Shown: positions 1-7,095, counted from the first letter of the stretch. The stretch: 28,166 nt of DNA from Pseudomonadota bacterium (GCA_023410295.1 JAEYPY010000231.1:1-28166); one strand, 5' to 3'. The notes: a model not told the origin generated them from the sequence alone. Numbers and translations are program-made.

Positions 1-1
1 G

Positions 2-1048
2 CGTTCAGGCGCGAGCGCGGCGGGCGTCGATGATGTCGCCGAGCGTGAAGCCGAGAAGAACGGCTTCGATCCTGACACCGGCGCTATTGTCGTGCACACG
101 CCGCCGACCTCTGGCGCGCATCAGGACGCGCGCGCGGTGGAAGTGCTGATCGCGCGCACGATCCCGCGCTATTTCACCCGACTTTTCAAAGAGGAGCCGG
201 TGCTCGTCCGCGTGCGCGCAGTGGCGGCGTACGAAAGTGAGCAGCAGGCCTGCATCCTAGCGCTCGATACCTGGGCAAACGATGCCGTGATCTTCATCGG
301 CAACCCGACGGCGACGTTCAACGGCTGCGTCGTGATGTCGAACTCGCTCGCCGACGATAGCATTACCATTGCCGGCAGCGCCGACGTGACGGCGCCTTGC
401 ATCGTGTCGGCCGGCGGCGCGGCGATCAGCGCCGATCTCACGCTGACTTCGTGTGCGGCGCCCATGGAGGACATGCCCCAGGCGCAGGACCCGTACGCCG
501 ATTTGCCCGAGCCGCCCATCCCCGCCGGCTGCACCAGCGTGCCCAACGGCAATCCCAACCAACCCAAGACGTTAACGCCCGGCAAATATTGCGGCGGGAT
601 GAGTCTTTCGGGCGACGTGACGCTGACGCCTGGCACGTACGTCATCAGCGGCGGCGAATTTCGTATCAACGCCAACGCCAATGTGGCGGGCGCGGGCGTG
701 ACATTCTTCCTGACCGATGGCGCGACAGTGCATTTCAACGGCAACGCCGAGATCAATCTCTCGGCGCCGACCAGCGGCGCCTATGCGGGCGTCCTCATGT
801 ACGGCGACCGCGATCAATCGAACGCTGAAAATGTCTTCAATGGCACGGCGGACTCGCAGCTGACTGGCGCGCTCTACTTTCCGAGCCAGCGCGTGACGCA
901 GAATGGCAACTTCTCCGGCGCCAATGGCTGCTTGCGCATCGTGGCCAGGTCGATCGACCTGCGCGGCAATTCGGGCTTTAGCACGGATTGCGAAGGTACG
1001 GGGCTCGATACGATCGAGGTGCCGGGCTCAGTGAGGCTGGTCGAATGA
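2..1048 (+). CDS. TadG-like Tad pilus assembly protein, 5'-truncated by window edge
   Basis: The reading frame is open to the left edge, so the gene starts outside the window; the GTG at position 92 is an internal codon, not a convincing start. The first visible part, around FDPDTGAIVV and then ARTIPRYFTRLF and VRVRAVA, resembles the region after the N-terminal membrane anchor of TadG/Flp-pilus proteins. The rest is rich in Gly, Asn, Thr and Ala with repeating short beta-strand patterns (for example LSGDVTLTPGTYVISGGEF), as in the beta-helix-like C-terminal part of many TadG proteins. Its stop overlaps the start of the next TadE-like gene (ATGA), which supports a single pilus operon. The family is known from Tad (tight adherence) pili; a role in pilus assembly at the envelope is inferred from the family and context. 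Confidence 0.8.
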   Translation, partial: RSGASAAGVDDVAEREAEKNGFDPDTGAIVVHTPPTSGAHQDARAVEVLIARTIPRYFTRLFKEEPVLVRVRAVAAYESEQQACILALDTWANDAVIFIGNPTATFNGCVVMSNSLADDSITIAGSADVTAPCIVSAGGAAISADLTLTSCAAPMEDMPQAQDPYADLPEPPIPAGCTSVPNGNPNQPKTLTPGKYCGGMSLSGDVTLTPGTYVISGGEFRINANANVAGAGVTFFLTDGATVHFNGNAEINLSAPTSGAYAGVLMYGDRDQSNAENVFNGTADSQLTGALYFPSQRVTQNGNFSGANGCLRIVARSIDLRGNSGFSTDCEGTGLDTIEVPGSVRLVE

Positions 1049-1464
1049 GCTGGCCGCGCACATTCCTTCGCGACAAGAGCGGCGCGAGCGCTGTCGAGTT
1101 CGCGCTCATCTTGCCGGTGCTGGCGCTGATCTTGATCGGCGTCGGCGAGATCGGACACGTCATCTACCAACGCACAGACATGCACGGTGCGCTTCGCACA
1201 GGCGGGCAATATGTGTTGAACGGCGGTCGCGATCTGGCGACGGCGCGCGAACTTGTGCTGCGCTCCTGGAATTCGGCGCCCGACGACCGCGAGGTGGAGG
1301 CGCTGCGCTTTTGCCTGTGCCAGGAAGTCGAGCATGCCTGTTCGGCGCCATGCGACGACAACTCAATTCCAGAAGCTTACGTCCGCCTCACCGCACGCGC
1401 GACGCTGGGCGGGGTTCTGGTCGAGTTTGGAGAGAGCGCCGATGACTCGATCCGCATCCGCTAG
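1045..1464 (+). CDS. TadE-like pilus assembly protein (pseudopilin), first copy
   Basis: This 139-residue protein has the TadE hallmark near its N-terminus: basic residues, then KSGASAVEFALILPVL, leading into one hydrophobic membrane helix (about residues 13-36). The Glu in AVEFAL matches the conserved Glu of the prepilin-like segment. The C-terminal half carries four cysteines (CLCQEVEHACSAPC), a pattern often seen in alphaproteobacterial TadE proteins and probably disulfide-forming in the periplasm. TadE and TadF are minor pseudopilins of the Tad secretion/pilus system. The ATG at 1045 overlaps the upstream stop as ATGA and places the motif at the usual distance. An in-frame extension to 988 exists but lies wholly inside the upstream gene and is not supported. 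Confidence 0.87.
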   Translation: MSWPRTFLRDKSGASAVEFALILPVLALILIGVGEIGHVIYQRTDMHGALRTGGQYVLNGGRDLATARELVLRSWNSAPDDREVEALRFCLCQEVEHACSAPCDDNSIPEAYVRLTARATLGGVLVEFGESADDSIRIR

Positions 1465-1858
1465 GCGCTTCGCCTCGGCCAAGAGCGGCGCGACGGCGGT
1501 TGAGTTTGCGCTGGTCGCGCCGCTGCTGATGACGATGATCGTCGGCGTCCTGGCGCTGGGCGCGGCCTATTACGAAGGCGCGACGATCCAGTGGGCGCTC
1601 GAACGCAGCCTGCGCTCAGCCATGATCCACGCCGATCTCACCGCCGCCGATATCGAAGAGCTGATGGCCGACGACCTTGCGCTGATCGGCTCGCCGGACG
1701 TCGCCTTCGATTACCAGATCGATGAAAGCGGGGCCGTGCCGGTGGCGATCGTCTCGGCCGAGTACGACGTGCCGCTGGAGATCCCGTTCATTCCCGAAAT
1801 CGCCCTTCACTTCCGCGCCGAAAACGTGGCGCCAGCGCCGGTGGAGTCAGCGCCTTAG
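1442..1858 (+). CDS. TadE-like pilus assembly protein (pseudopilin), second copy
   Basis: This 138-residue protein begins with a basic stretch and KSGATAVEFALVAPLLM, the TadE/TadF-type prepilin-like segment, followed by one membrane helix. The remainder is a short periplasmic domain without cysteines, unlike the first copy. It starts 23 bases before the upstream gene ends and is probably translationally coupled. The longer in-frame ORF from 1253 lies inside the previous gene and lacks the TadE pattern before this ATG. It is the last gene of the pilus cluster here, because an unrelated peptidase gene with its own ribosome binding site follows after a 75-base gap. Whether it corresponds to TadE or TadF cannot be decided from the sequence alone. 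Confidence 0.85.
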   Translation: MTRSASARRFASAKSGATAVEFALVAPLLMTMIVGVLALGAAYYEGATIQWALERSLRSAMIHADLTAADIEELMADDLALIGSPDVAFDYQIDESGAVPVAIVSAEYDVPLEIPFIPEIALHFRAENVAPAPVESAP

Positions 1859-1933
1859 GCTGCGTGGCGCCGCCTGCCGTTGACGGGGGCCGTCGGGCGT
1901 CTGCTATGAGCGTCCGTCCAAGGGGAGGGGACG

Positions 1934-3007
1934 TTGCGGAAACTTCTAATTTGGATCGCAGCGGCGTTTGTCGCGATCGCGCCTATGGCGGCAGCCGAGG
2001 AAGCGGCGCCGTTCGATAAGGCGGCCTATATCCGGGAGGCCATCAGCGTGATGCAGGCGCGGGCGCTGAATGCGGGACAGGTCGATTGGGCGGCGGTTGA
2101 GGCGGAGGCGCTCACGCGCGAAGCGGGCGCGCGCGACGATATCGATATGCTCGACACGATCGTCTGGATGCTGACGCAGCTCGGCGACAACCACTCATTT
2201 CCGCAAATCGCGCGCGACCGGCTCGCACTATATCAAGAGCGCTACAACGCGATGCCATGGCCGCCCTACGTGCCGCGTGACATGGTCTCCACCTTCATGG
2301 AGCGCAGCGAGCCGTCAGTAACGATGATGCGCTATCGGGGGCGGAACATCGCTCATGTCGTCGTGCCACAGCGGCGCAATGCATCCGTGGAAGTGTTGAA
2401 CGCGTATGCACAAACGTTGTTCGACGGGCTCGACGTCAACCGGCGCGCGTGCGGTTTTGTCGTCGATCTGCGCGGCAACACGGGCGGCAATTCCTGGCCG
2501 ATGCTGACGGGCCTGTCGCCGCTGCTCGGGCAAGGCCGGATCGGCGGCTCGCAAGCGCCTGGTTTTGACGACGGCAGCTGGCTGCGCGGCGGCGAATTGT
2601 GGAGCAGCGACCGCGGCGAGGAGATGCGGCTGTTCACCTTCGAAGGCTGGCGCGCATCCCCCGATTTGAGCCGCGCGCCGGTCGCGGTGCTGATCGACGA
2701 CGCTACAGGCAGTTCAGGTGAATCGACCGCGCTCGCCTTCCGCGGACGCGCCAACACGCGCCACTTTGGCATCCACACCGCTGGCGCTTCGACGGCGACG
2801 CAGGGCTTCATGCTTTCCGATGGCACCAATCTCGTTATCGCGACCGACGTGATGACCGACCGCAACGGCGTGCCGTATCCCCGCGGACTTGAGCCGGATG
2901 TCGAAGTCGATCCCACCGGCGCCAGTGAAGGCAAGCCCGATCACGCGATGGCCGCAGCATTGGCATGGCTGCGCGCGCAACGGGGCTGTCGGGGCATCTT
3001 CGGCTGA
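1934..3007 (+). CDS. Exported S41-family serine peptidase
   Basis: The 357-residue protein starts at a TTG behind a strong purine-rich Shine-Dalgarno (AGGGGAGGGG, 1921-1930). A signal peptide (RKLLIWIAAAFVAIAPMAAA) predicts export. Two S41 signatures are visible: DLRGNTGGN at about residue 177 and DDATGSSGES near residue 258, where S261 is the likely nucleophile. No lysine occurs at the spacing expected for the Ser-Lys dyad of CtpA-type enzymes. Instead GDNHS (H87) and the HTAGASTATQG segment recall the nisin-resistance-protein branch, which uses Ser-His; this sub-assignment is inference. No PDZ domain is recognisable. The substrate is unknown. It is convergent with the SDR gene, with 3 bases between the stops. 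Confidence 0.82.
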   Translation: MRKLLIWIAAAFVAIAPMAAAEEAAPFDKAAYIREAISVMQARALNAGQVDWAAVEAEALTREAGARDDIDMLDTIVWMLTQLGDNHSFPQIARDRLALYQERYNAMPWPPYVPRDMVSTFMERSEPSVTMMRYRGRNIAHVVVPQRRNASVEVLNAYAQTLFDGLDVNRRACGFVVDLRGNTGGNSWPMLTGLSPLLGQGRIGGSQAPGFDDGSWLRGGELWSSDRGEEMRLFTFEGWRASPDLSRAPVAVLIDDATGSSGESTALAFRGRANTRHFGIHTAGASTATQGFMLSDGTNLVIATDVMTDRNGVPYPRGLEPDVEVDPTGASEGKPDHAMAAALAWLRAQRGCRGIFG

Positions 3008-3010
3008 GCG

Positions 3011-4048
3011 TCAATAGCCCCCAATCACCGGCAAAATCTCCCCGGTGATGTAGCTCGACATTTGCGGGCTGGCCAAGAAGACGAACGCGGGCGCGATTTC
3101 TTCCGGCTGCGCGGGGCGCTTCATTTTGGAGTGGGCGCCGAAGTCCTTGACCTTCTCCGCGGGTTTGTCGGCGGGGTTGAGCGGGGTCCAGACCGGGCCG
3201 GGCGCGACGCAATTGACGCGAATGCCTTTGGGAATGAGGTGGCCCGCGAGCGATTTGGTGAAGGCGTGGATGCCGCCTTTTGTCATCGAATAGTCGATGA
3301 GCTCTTTGCTTCCTTCGATGCCGGTGACGGAGCCACAATTCACTATGGCCGCGCCTTCTTCCATGTGCGGCACGGCGGCTTTGGCCATGAGGAAATAGCC
3401 ATAGAGATTGGTCTTCAGCGTTTCGTCGAATTGTTCGAGGCTAATGTCTTCGAACTCGGTGGTGTGAATCTGGAAGGCGGCGTTGTTGACGAGGATGTCG
3501 AGGCCGCCGAGTTCGTCGATGGTTTGCTGCACGGCTTCTTCACAGAAGGCCGGGTCCTTCACATCGCCGGGGATGAGGATGCAGCGGCGGCCTTCGGCTT
3601 CGACCGCTTCCTTGGTGTCTTCGGCGTCTTCGTGCTCGTCGAGGTAGACGATGGCGATATCGGCGCCTTCGCGCGCGTAGAGCACCGCGACCGAGCGGCC
3701 GATGCCGCTGTCGCCGCCGGTGACGATGGCGACTTTGCCTTCGAGCTTGCCTGAGCCCTTCCAGAATGGGGCGTCGTAGAGCGGCTGGAGCTCGAGGTCG
3801 GCTTCCTTGCCGGGCTTTTTCAGATGCTGCGCCGGCATCGGCGGTTCGGGGTAGCGGCGCGCGCCCGCCTGCATCGGCTTTTCCTCCGGAGGCTTTGCAG
3901 ATTTGCCGTTCTGCTTGGCCTTGCCATTGCCGTTCGACTTGGCGGCCTTCTTCTTGGCCGCCTTGGCGTTGGTCTTCTGATCGACGTCAGCCTGGATCGC
4001 GCGTTGCTTGGCGACGGCTTTTCGAGGCGCTTCGGTTTGTCGTGGCAT
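3011..4048 (-). CDS. SDR-family NAD(P)-dependent oxidoreductase with Lys-rich N-terminal extension
   Basis: This 345-residue short-chain dehydrogenase has the cofactor motif TGGDSGIG (110-117), NNAA (188-191) and catalytic Ser240, Tyr253 and Lys257 (YSMTK). The C-terminus GEILPVIGGY and overall pattern match the YghA / general stress protein 39 group. The first ~100 residues are unusual: a Lys/Ala/Asn-rich, probably disordered stretch (residues 25-52) before the PMPAQHLKKPGKE segment typical of this group. The start at 4048 is chosen because GGGAG lies 6-7 bases upstream and because the frame further upstream (to 4126) would run through a predicted EcfG promoter (4071-4096). The natural substrate is unknown; a role in the general stress response is inferred from the promoter. 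Confidence 0.9.
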   Translation of the reverse strand: MPRQTEAPRKAVAKQRAIQADVDQKTNAKAAKKKAAKSNGNGKAKQNGKSAKPPEEKPMQAGARRYPEPPMPAQHLKKPGKEADLELQPLYDAPFWKGSGKLEGKVAIVTGGDSGIGRSVAVLYAREGADIAIVYLDEHEDAEDTKEAVEAEGRRCILIPGDVKDPAFCEEAVQQTIDELGGLDILVNNAAFQIHTTEFEDISLEQFDETLKTNLYGYFLMAKAAVPHMEEGAAIVNCGSVTGIEGSKELIDYSMTKGGIHAFTKSLAGHLIPKGIRVNCVAPGPVWTPLNPADKPAEKVKDFGAHSKMKRPAQPEEIAPAFVFLASPQMSSYITGEILPVIGGY

Positions 4049-4070
4049 GGAGTTCTCCCGTTGCAGCATG

Positions 4071-4096
4071 AACGGCAACCAGGGCTCCCACGTTCC
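4071..4096 (-). promoter_or_regulatory. Predicted EcfG (general stress sigma factor) promoter of the SDR gene
   Basis: Reading the minus strand, GGAAC (4096-4092) is followed by exactly 17 bases and CGTT (4074-4071). This matches the alphaproteobacterial EcfG/SigT promoter consensus GGAAC-N16/17-CGTT without mismatch. Transcription would start about 7-10 bases further on, giving a leader of roughly 15 bases that holds the GGGAG ribosome binding site of the SDR gene. Confidence 0.7.
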
Positions 4097-4122
4097 GGAA
4101 CATGGCGGCGGCGCGCGCGGTT
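4097..4122 (+). promoter_or_regulatory. Predicted EcfG-type promoter of the 62-residue protein gene (one -10 mismatch)
   Basis: On the plus strand GGAAC (4097-4101) is followed by 17 bases and GGTT (4119-4122), one mismatch from CGTT. The two -35 elements abut in the palindrome GTTCCGGAAC (4092-4101), so two polymerases would face away from each other and could compete for binding. The downstream gene has AGGAGA at 4135-4140 and its ATG at 4150, consistent with a start site near 4130. Confidence 0.5.
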
Positions 4123-4149
4123 TCACCTTGGCTCAGGAGAGTTCCGCAC

Positions 4150-4338
4150 ATGGCCGAGAAGAAGCAGCAGCAGCCGAAACACCCGCCGACGTCGCGCTCA
4201 GGCGTGGACGAAGGCACGACCCGCAGTACGGACGAAACGCGCAAGAGCGACCGGCCGGTGGAGGAAGAGGACATTTTCGGCGGCCATGAGCGCACCGAGC
4301 GCTATCAGGACGTGGAGTCTGGCGGCGCCAAGCCTTAG
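4150..4338 (+). CDS. Small hydrophilic protein of unknown function, probably stress-induced
   Basis: This is a 62-residue, very polar protein without hydrophobic segments: MAEKKQQQPKHPP at the start, then Thr/Ser/Glu/Arg-rich sequence with DRPVEEEDIFGGHER in the middle. It looks intrinsically disordered. AGGAGA sits 9 bases before the ATG, and the predicted EcfG-type promoter lies upstream, divergent from the SDR gene. The longer frame starting at 4102 would include the promoter spacer and is rejected. No family is recognised. The last 4 bases overlap the end of the convergent quinone oxidoreductase gene. A role in stress physiology is inferred from the shared promoter region only. Confidence 0.72.
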   Translation: MAEKKQQQPKHPPTSRSGVDEGTTRSTDETRKSDRPVEEEDIFGGHERTERYQDVESGGAKP

Positions 4339-5297
4339 GCCATCGTCAGCACAACCTTGCCCGCGTGCGCGCCGCTTTGCAGGCGCTGGTGCGCCTGTTC
4401 GGCTTGTTCGAGCGGGAAGGTGGAGTCGATTACGGGCTTTACCTTACCTTCTTCGATCCATGGCCAGACGTGTTCGTGCACTTCGTGCGCAAGCCGGGCT
4501 TTCTCTTCAGGCGAGCGTGAGCGTAGCGTCGAGCCGGTGATGGTGAGGCGCTTCAGCATGAGGCGCATGAAGTTCACCTCCGCCTGCGGGCCTTTGAGGA
4601 AGGCGATCATGACGCAGCGGCCGTGCGTTTTGAGCACGTTGAGATTTTTCTGCACGTAATCGCCGCCGACCATGTCGAGCACGACATCGGCGCCGCCGAG
4701 GCGATCGACCACGTCTTCGAAATCCTCCTGGCGATAATTGATGCCGCGCTCGGCGCCGAGGCTTTCGCAGAGCGTCACCTTGGCTTCATCGCCGGCGGTG
4801 GCGAAGACGCGCGCGCCATGGGCCTTGGCCATCTGGATCGCGGTGGTGCCGATGCCGGAGGCGCCGCCGTGGACGAGCAAGGCTTCCTTGGGTTTGAGGC
4901 CCGCGGCTTCGAAGACGTTGGCCCAGACCGTGAAGACAGTCTCCGGCAGCGCGGCCGCCTCGACCATCGATACGCCTTTCGGCACGGGCAGCACGGCGCC
5001 TTCGTGGGCGATGGCGTGCGTGGCGTAGCCCCCGCCCGGCAGGAGGGCGCACACTTCATCGCCCTCGTGCCAGCGCGAGACGCCGGCGCCGACGGTTTCA
5101 ACCACGCCCGCGACTTCAAGGCCCAAGGTTTCCGGCGCGCCGGGCGGCGGCGGATAAAGCCCTGCGCGCTGCATCAAATCCGGCCGGTTAACCCCTGCCG
5201 CCGCCACACGGATTAGAATTTCGCCGGGCCCGGGTTCCGGGCGCGCGACGACAGCCAAGGTGAGCGGCGTATCGGGACCGTGGATGATCTTGCGCAT
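4335..5297 (-). CDS. NAD(P)H-quinone oxidoreductase, zinc-less MDR family (PIG3-like)
   Basis: This 320-residue medium-chain dehydrogenase/reductase has the GroES-like N-terminal domain with AAAGVNRPDLMQR (residues 32-44), characteristic of the quinone oxidoreductase/PIG3 group, and a Rossmann domain with HGGASGIG (143-150) for NADPH binding. The catalytic and structural zinc cysteines of alcohol dehydrogenases are absent, as expected. The C-terminus includes the family pattern around ITGSTLRSRSPEEKA and ends near HAGKVVLTMA. The ATG at 5297 has GAAGGAG at ideal spacing, so the in-frame extension up to 5720 is not used. The likely reaction is one-electron or two-electron reduction of quinones or enones; the physiological substrate is unknown. 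It is divergent from the DUF1192 gene. Confidence 0.9.
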   Translation of the reverse strand: MRKIIHGPDTPLTLAVVARPEPGPGEILIRVAAAGVNRPDLMQRAGLYPPPPGAPETLGLEVAGVVETVGAGVSRWHEGDEVCALLPGGGYATHAIAHEGAVLPVPKGVSMVEAAALPETVFTVWANVFEAAGLKPKEALLVHGGASGIGTTAIQMAKAHGARVFATAGDEAKVTLCESLGAERGINYRQEDFEDVVDRLGGADVVLDMVGGDYVQKNLNVLKTHGRCVMIAFLKGPQAEVNFMRLMLKRLTITGSTLRSRSPEEKARLAHEVHEHVWPWIEEGKVKPVIDSTFPLEQAEQAHQRLQSGAHAGKVVLTMA

Positions 5298-5376
5298 AGG
5301 CGCTCCTTCGTGACTCCGCCGCCGCTTAAAGGCGGCGCGGTTCTGGGCTAAACTATGTGCGAAGGAGGCCCAGCCA

Positions 5377-5577
5377 ATGCTCGACGACGATCCCTTCGCG
5401 CCGCCCGTGAAGAAAGCTCTACCGCTGGAGCAGCAGCTTGAGAATGCGTCGATCGACGAACTGGAATTCCGGATCGAACGGCTCAAGGCCGAGATCGCGG
5501 CTTGCGAAAAGGCGATCGCGGCCAAGCGCGCCCAGCGCGAGGCGGCCGACAGTGTGTTCGGCTCGCGCCCGTCCTGA
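5377..5577 (+). CDS. DUF1192 family small coiled-coil protein
   Basis: The 66-residue protein reads MLDDDPFAPP, a linker, then SIDELEFRIERLKAEIAACEKAIAAKRAQR, a short amphipathic coiled coil. This is the usual architecture of DUF1192, a family found almost only in alphaproteobacteria. A strong Shine-Dalgarno GAAGGAGG (5361-5368) precedes the ATG. It lies directly upstream of rcdA with only a 45-base gap, so the two may be cotranscribed. The biochemical function of DUF1192 is unknown. Confidence 0.88.
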   Translation: MLDDDPFAPPVKKALPLEQQLENASIDELEFRIERLKAEIAACEKAIAAKRAQREAADSVFGSRPS

Positions 5578-5622
5578 GTGCGGGGGCCAGAGCGGCCCGC
5601 CCTTTGCGAACCCTTTGGCTCC

Positions 5623-6141
5623 ATGACCGACACGAACCAAGTTTCGCCAACGAGGGCGGGTTTTGACCCTAAGCGGGCGCTGGAATTCGCCCGTTCGGAG
5701 GTGTTTGAGCGCACCTTCAAAGAGGGTATGGCCCTGGTTGAGGAAACCGCCGCCTACCTCGATGGCCCCGGCCGGGCCGCCTCCAAGCGCCTCTCGCGCG
5801 CGGCGGCGCTCGCCTATGCCGGCGAAAGCATGCGGCTCACCACGCGGCTGATGCAGGTGGCGTCGTGGCTTTTGGTGCAGCGTGCGGTGCGTGACGGCGA
5901 GATCGCCATGAGCGAAGCGGCGAGCGAGAAATATCGCTTGATCTCGCGCGAGGCCCAGCCGGCGCAACACTTTGCGGCGTCCGACGATCTGCCCGAAGCG
6001 CTGAAGGCGCTGATCATCCGCGGCGGGGCGATCTATGAGCGCGTGCGGCGTCTCGATGAGACGATGTACGAAGGCGGGGTCGAGGCCGGTAATCCGGTGA
6101 ACGACCAGATGGCCATGCTGGCGCAGGCGTTCGGGCGCTGA
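5623..6141 (+). CDS. rcdA: RcdA-like DUF1465 protein, regulator of CtrA degradation
   Basis: This 172-residue helical protein carries the DUF1465/RcdA core: FKEGMALVEETAAYLDGPGR, then LAYAGESMRLTTRLMQVASWLL and later EKYRLI, ending with a polar tail. In Caulobacter, RcdA is an adaptor that binds CpdR-primed ClpXP at the stalked pole and, with PopA and cyclic di-GMP, delivers the cell-cycle regulator CtrA and other substrates for degradation. Orthology is judged from recalled family patterns, not alignment. No good Shine-Dalgarno precedes the ATG at 5623; a GTG at 5578, overlapping the DUF1192 stop region, is an alternative that would add 15 residues. The stop is followed within 3 bases by a REP-like repeat. 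Confidence 0.83.
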   Translation: MTDTNQVSPTRAGFDPKRALEFARSEVFERTFKEGMALVEETAAYLDGPGRAASKRLSRAAALAYAGESMRLTTRLMQVASWLLVQRAVRDGEIAMSEAASEKYRLISREAQPAQHFAASDDLPEALKALIIRGGAIYERVRRLDETMYEGGVEAGNPVNDQMAMLAQAFGR

Positions 6142-6144
6142 ATG

Positions 6145-6174
6145 AGGTTGGAGCGCGCGCTTCCAAGCGCGCAT
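6145..6174 (+). repeat. Left REP-like inverted repeat of the RAYT unit
   Basis: The 30 bases are the exact reverse complement of 6729-6758. Inside, GCGCGCTT (6155-6162) and AAGCGCGC (6165-6172) form an 8-bp stem around CC, preceded by GGTTGGA. The repeat starts 3 bases after the rcdA stop. Confidence 0.85.
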
Positions 6175-6211
6175 TCTGGCAACCTCAAGTTCATCATGTT
6201 ACTTCGTGCTG

Positions 6212-6724
6212 ATGGGCCGCAAAGGCTGGCACGGGCGAGGCTATATCCCGCATTTCGACGGTTACGACGTCGCCCAGCACGTCGTGTTCCGGCTTCACGA
6301 CTCCGTTCCGGCCGACGCAATAGAGGGTGACGACGTCCTCGATCGCGGGCTTGGGTGCGCATTGCTCGGCGACCCAGTTTGCGCCGAGATCGTCGCGAGA
6401 TCGTTGTTGTTTCACGACGGGCAGCGTTACAACATTGCTGCTTGGTGCGTGATGCCCAATCACGTCCACGTCTTGCTCTCAACGACACAAGAATTCGAAC
6501 TCGGCGCGGTAGTGCGTTCGTGGAAGCGCTTCACCGCCAATCAGATAAACAGAATTCGAAATCGGGCTGGCGGCTTATGGGCAGCGGACTACTTTGACCG
6601 ATATATGCGCGACCAACGTCAATTCGACGCGGCAAAGCACTATATTGAGATGAACCCCGTCGTCGCGGGCCTATGCGATCGACCGGTGGACTGGCGCTTC
6701 GGCTCTGCCGGTTGGCGCGATTGA
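6212..6724 (+). CDS. REP-associated tyrosine transposase (RAYT, Y1/IS200-like)
   Basis: The 170-residue protein belongs to the Y1/HUH superfamily. WCVMPNHVHVLL carries the HUH metal-binding pair (HVH), and RYMRDQRQFDAAKHYIEMNP holds the catalytic tyrosine region and the NPVVAGL pattern diagnostic of RAYTs. The opening GWHGRGYIPHFD is typical of one RAYT subgroup. Such enzymes cut and join single-stranded REP hairpins; many are single-copy and vertically maintained rather than actively transposing. ATG 6212 is chosen; GTG 6206 is an equal alternative, and no Shine-Dalgarno is visible, suggesting low expression. Local GC is lower than in the neighbours (for example GAATTC-containing stretches at 6490-6560). 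The frame is intact and all key residues are present. Confidence 0.9.
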   Translation: MGRKGWHGRGYIPHFDGYDVAQHVVFRLHDSVPADAIEGDDVLDRGLGCALLGDPVCAEIVARSLLFHDGQRYNIAAWCVMPNHVHVLLSTTQEFELGAVVRSWKRFTANQINRIRNRAGGLWAADYFDRYMRDQRQFDAAKHYIEMNPVVAGLCDRPVDWRFGSAGWRD

Positions 6725-6728
6725 GGCG

Positions 6729-6758
6729 ATGCGCGCTTGGAAGCGCGCGCTCCAACCT
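6729..6758 (-). repeat. Right REP-like inverted repeat, possible rpmE terminator hairpin
   Basis: This copy mirrors 6145-6174 without mismatch. It begins 4 bases after the rpmE stop in the direction of rpmE transcription, so its 8-bp GC-rich hairpin may protect or terminate the rpmE mRNA. No T-tract follows, so classical intrinsic termination is uncertain. Confidence 0.75.
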
Positions 6759-6762
6759 GGCC

Positions 6763-6996
6763 TTAGCCTTCCTTCTTCTTCATGAAGCCGCCGAACTTAT
6801 CGTTGAAGCGGGAGACGCGACCGCCGCGGTCGAGCAGCTGCTGGTTGCCGCCGGTCCAGGCCGGGTGCGACTTGGGGTCGATTTCGAGCGCCAGCGTCGC
6901 GCCTTCCTGGCCGTAGGTCGAACGGGTCTGGAAGGTGGTGCCGTCGGTCATCTGGACCGTGATCATGTGGTAGTCGGGATGGCCTTCGCTCTTCAT
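6763..6996 (-). CDS. rpmE: 50S ribosomal protein L31 (zinc-independent form)
   Basis: The 77-residue protein is a clear L31: HPDYHMITVQMTDGTTF, then DPKSHPAWTGG and LLDRGGRVSRFNDKFGGF. It has no cysteine at all, so it is the C-minus form that does not bind zinc. L31 bridges the two ribosomal subunits. The ATG at 6996 gives the family's usual N-terminus; the upstream sequence has only a weak ribosome binding site. The gene ends next to the right REP repeat. It is transcribed divergently from the following small membrane-protein gene. Confidence 0.96.
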   Translation of the reverse strand: MKSEGHPDYHMITVQMTDGTTFQTRSTYGQEGATLALEIDPKSHPAWTGGNQQLLDRGGRVSRFNDKFGGFMKKKEG

Positions 6997-7095
6997 CGCC
7001 CGGAATCCTGGTGGCCGCCGGTCATGGCGGGAAAATTGGAAGCGGGGCTGATAGCCTAAGGCGGGCTCCGCGGCAAGGACAGGAATGAAAGAGGC

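Larger units (their letters stand above)
6145..6758 (+). mobile_element. REP/RAYT unit: transposase gene bounded by perfect 30-bp inverted repeats
   Basis: A single IS200-like tyrosine transposase gene is bracketed by two exact 30-base inverted copies (6145-6174 and 6729-6758). Each copy contains a GC-rich hairpin preceded by GGTTGGA. The whole unit is 614 bases and fills the gap between rcdA and rpmE almost completely. This is the expected layout of a REP-associated tyrosine transposase (RAYT) with its REP sequences. Confidence 0.8.

Noticed and set aside
3062..3754. 230-residue plus-strand ORF opposite the SDR gene
   Set aside because: Gly/Asp/Val-rich mirror of a well-supported SDR with full catalytic motifs; a GC-rich shadow frame.
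4048..4126. Longer N-terminus of the SDR starting at 4126
   Set aside because: It would translate through the predicted promoter; a good ribosome binding site favours 4048.
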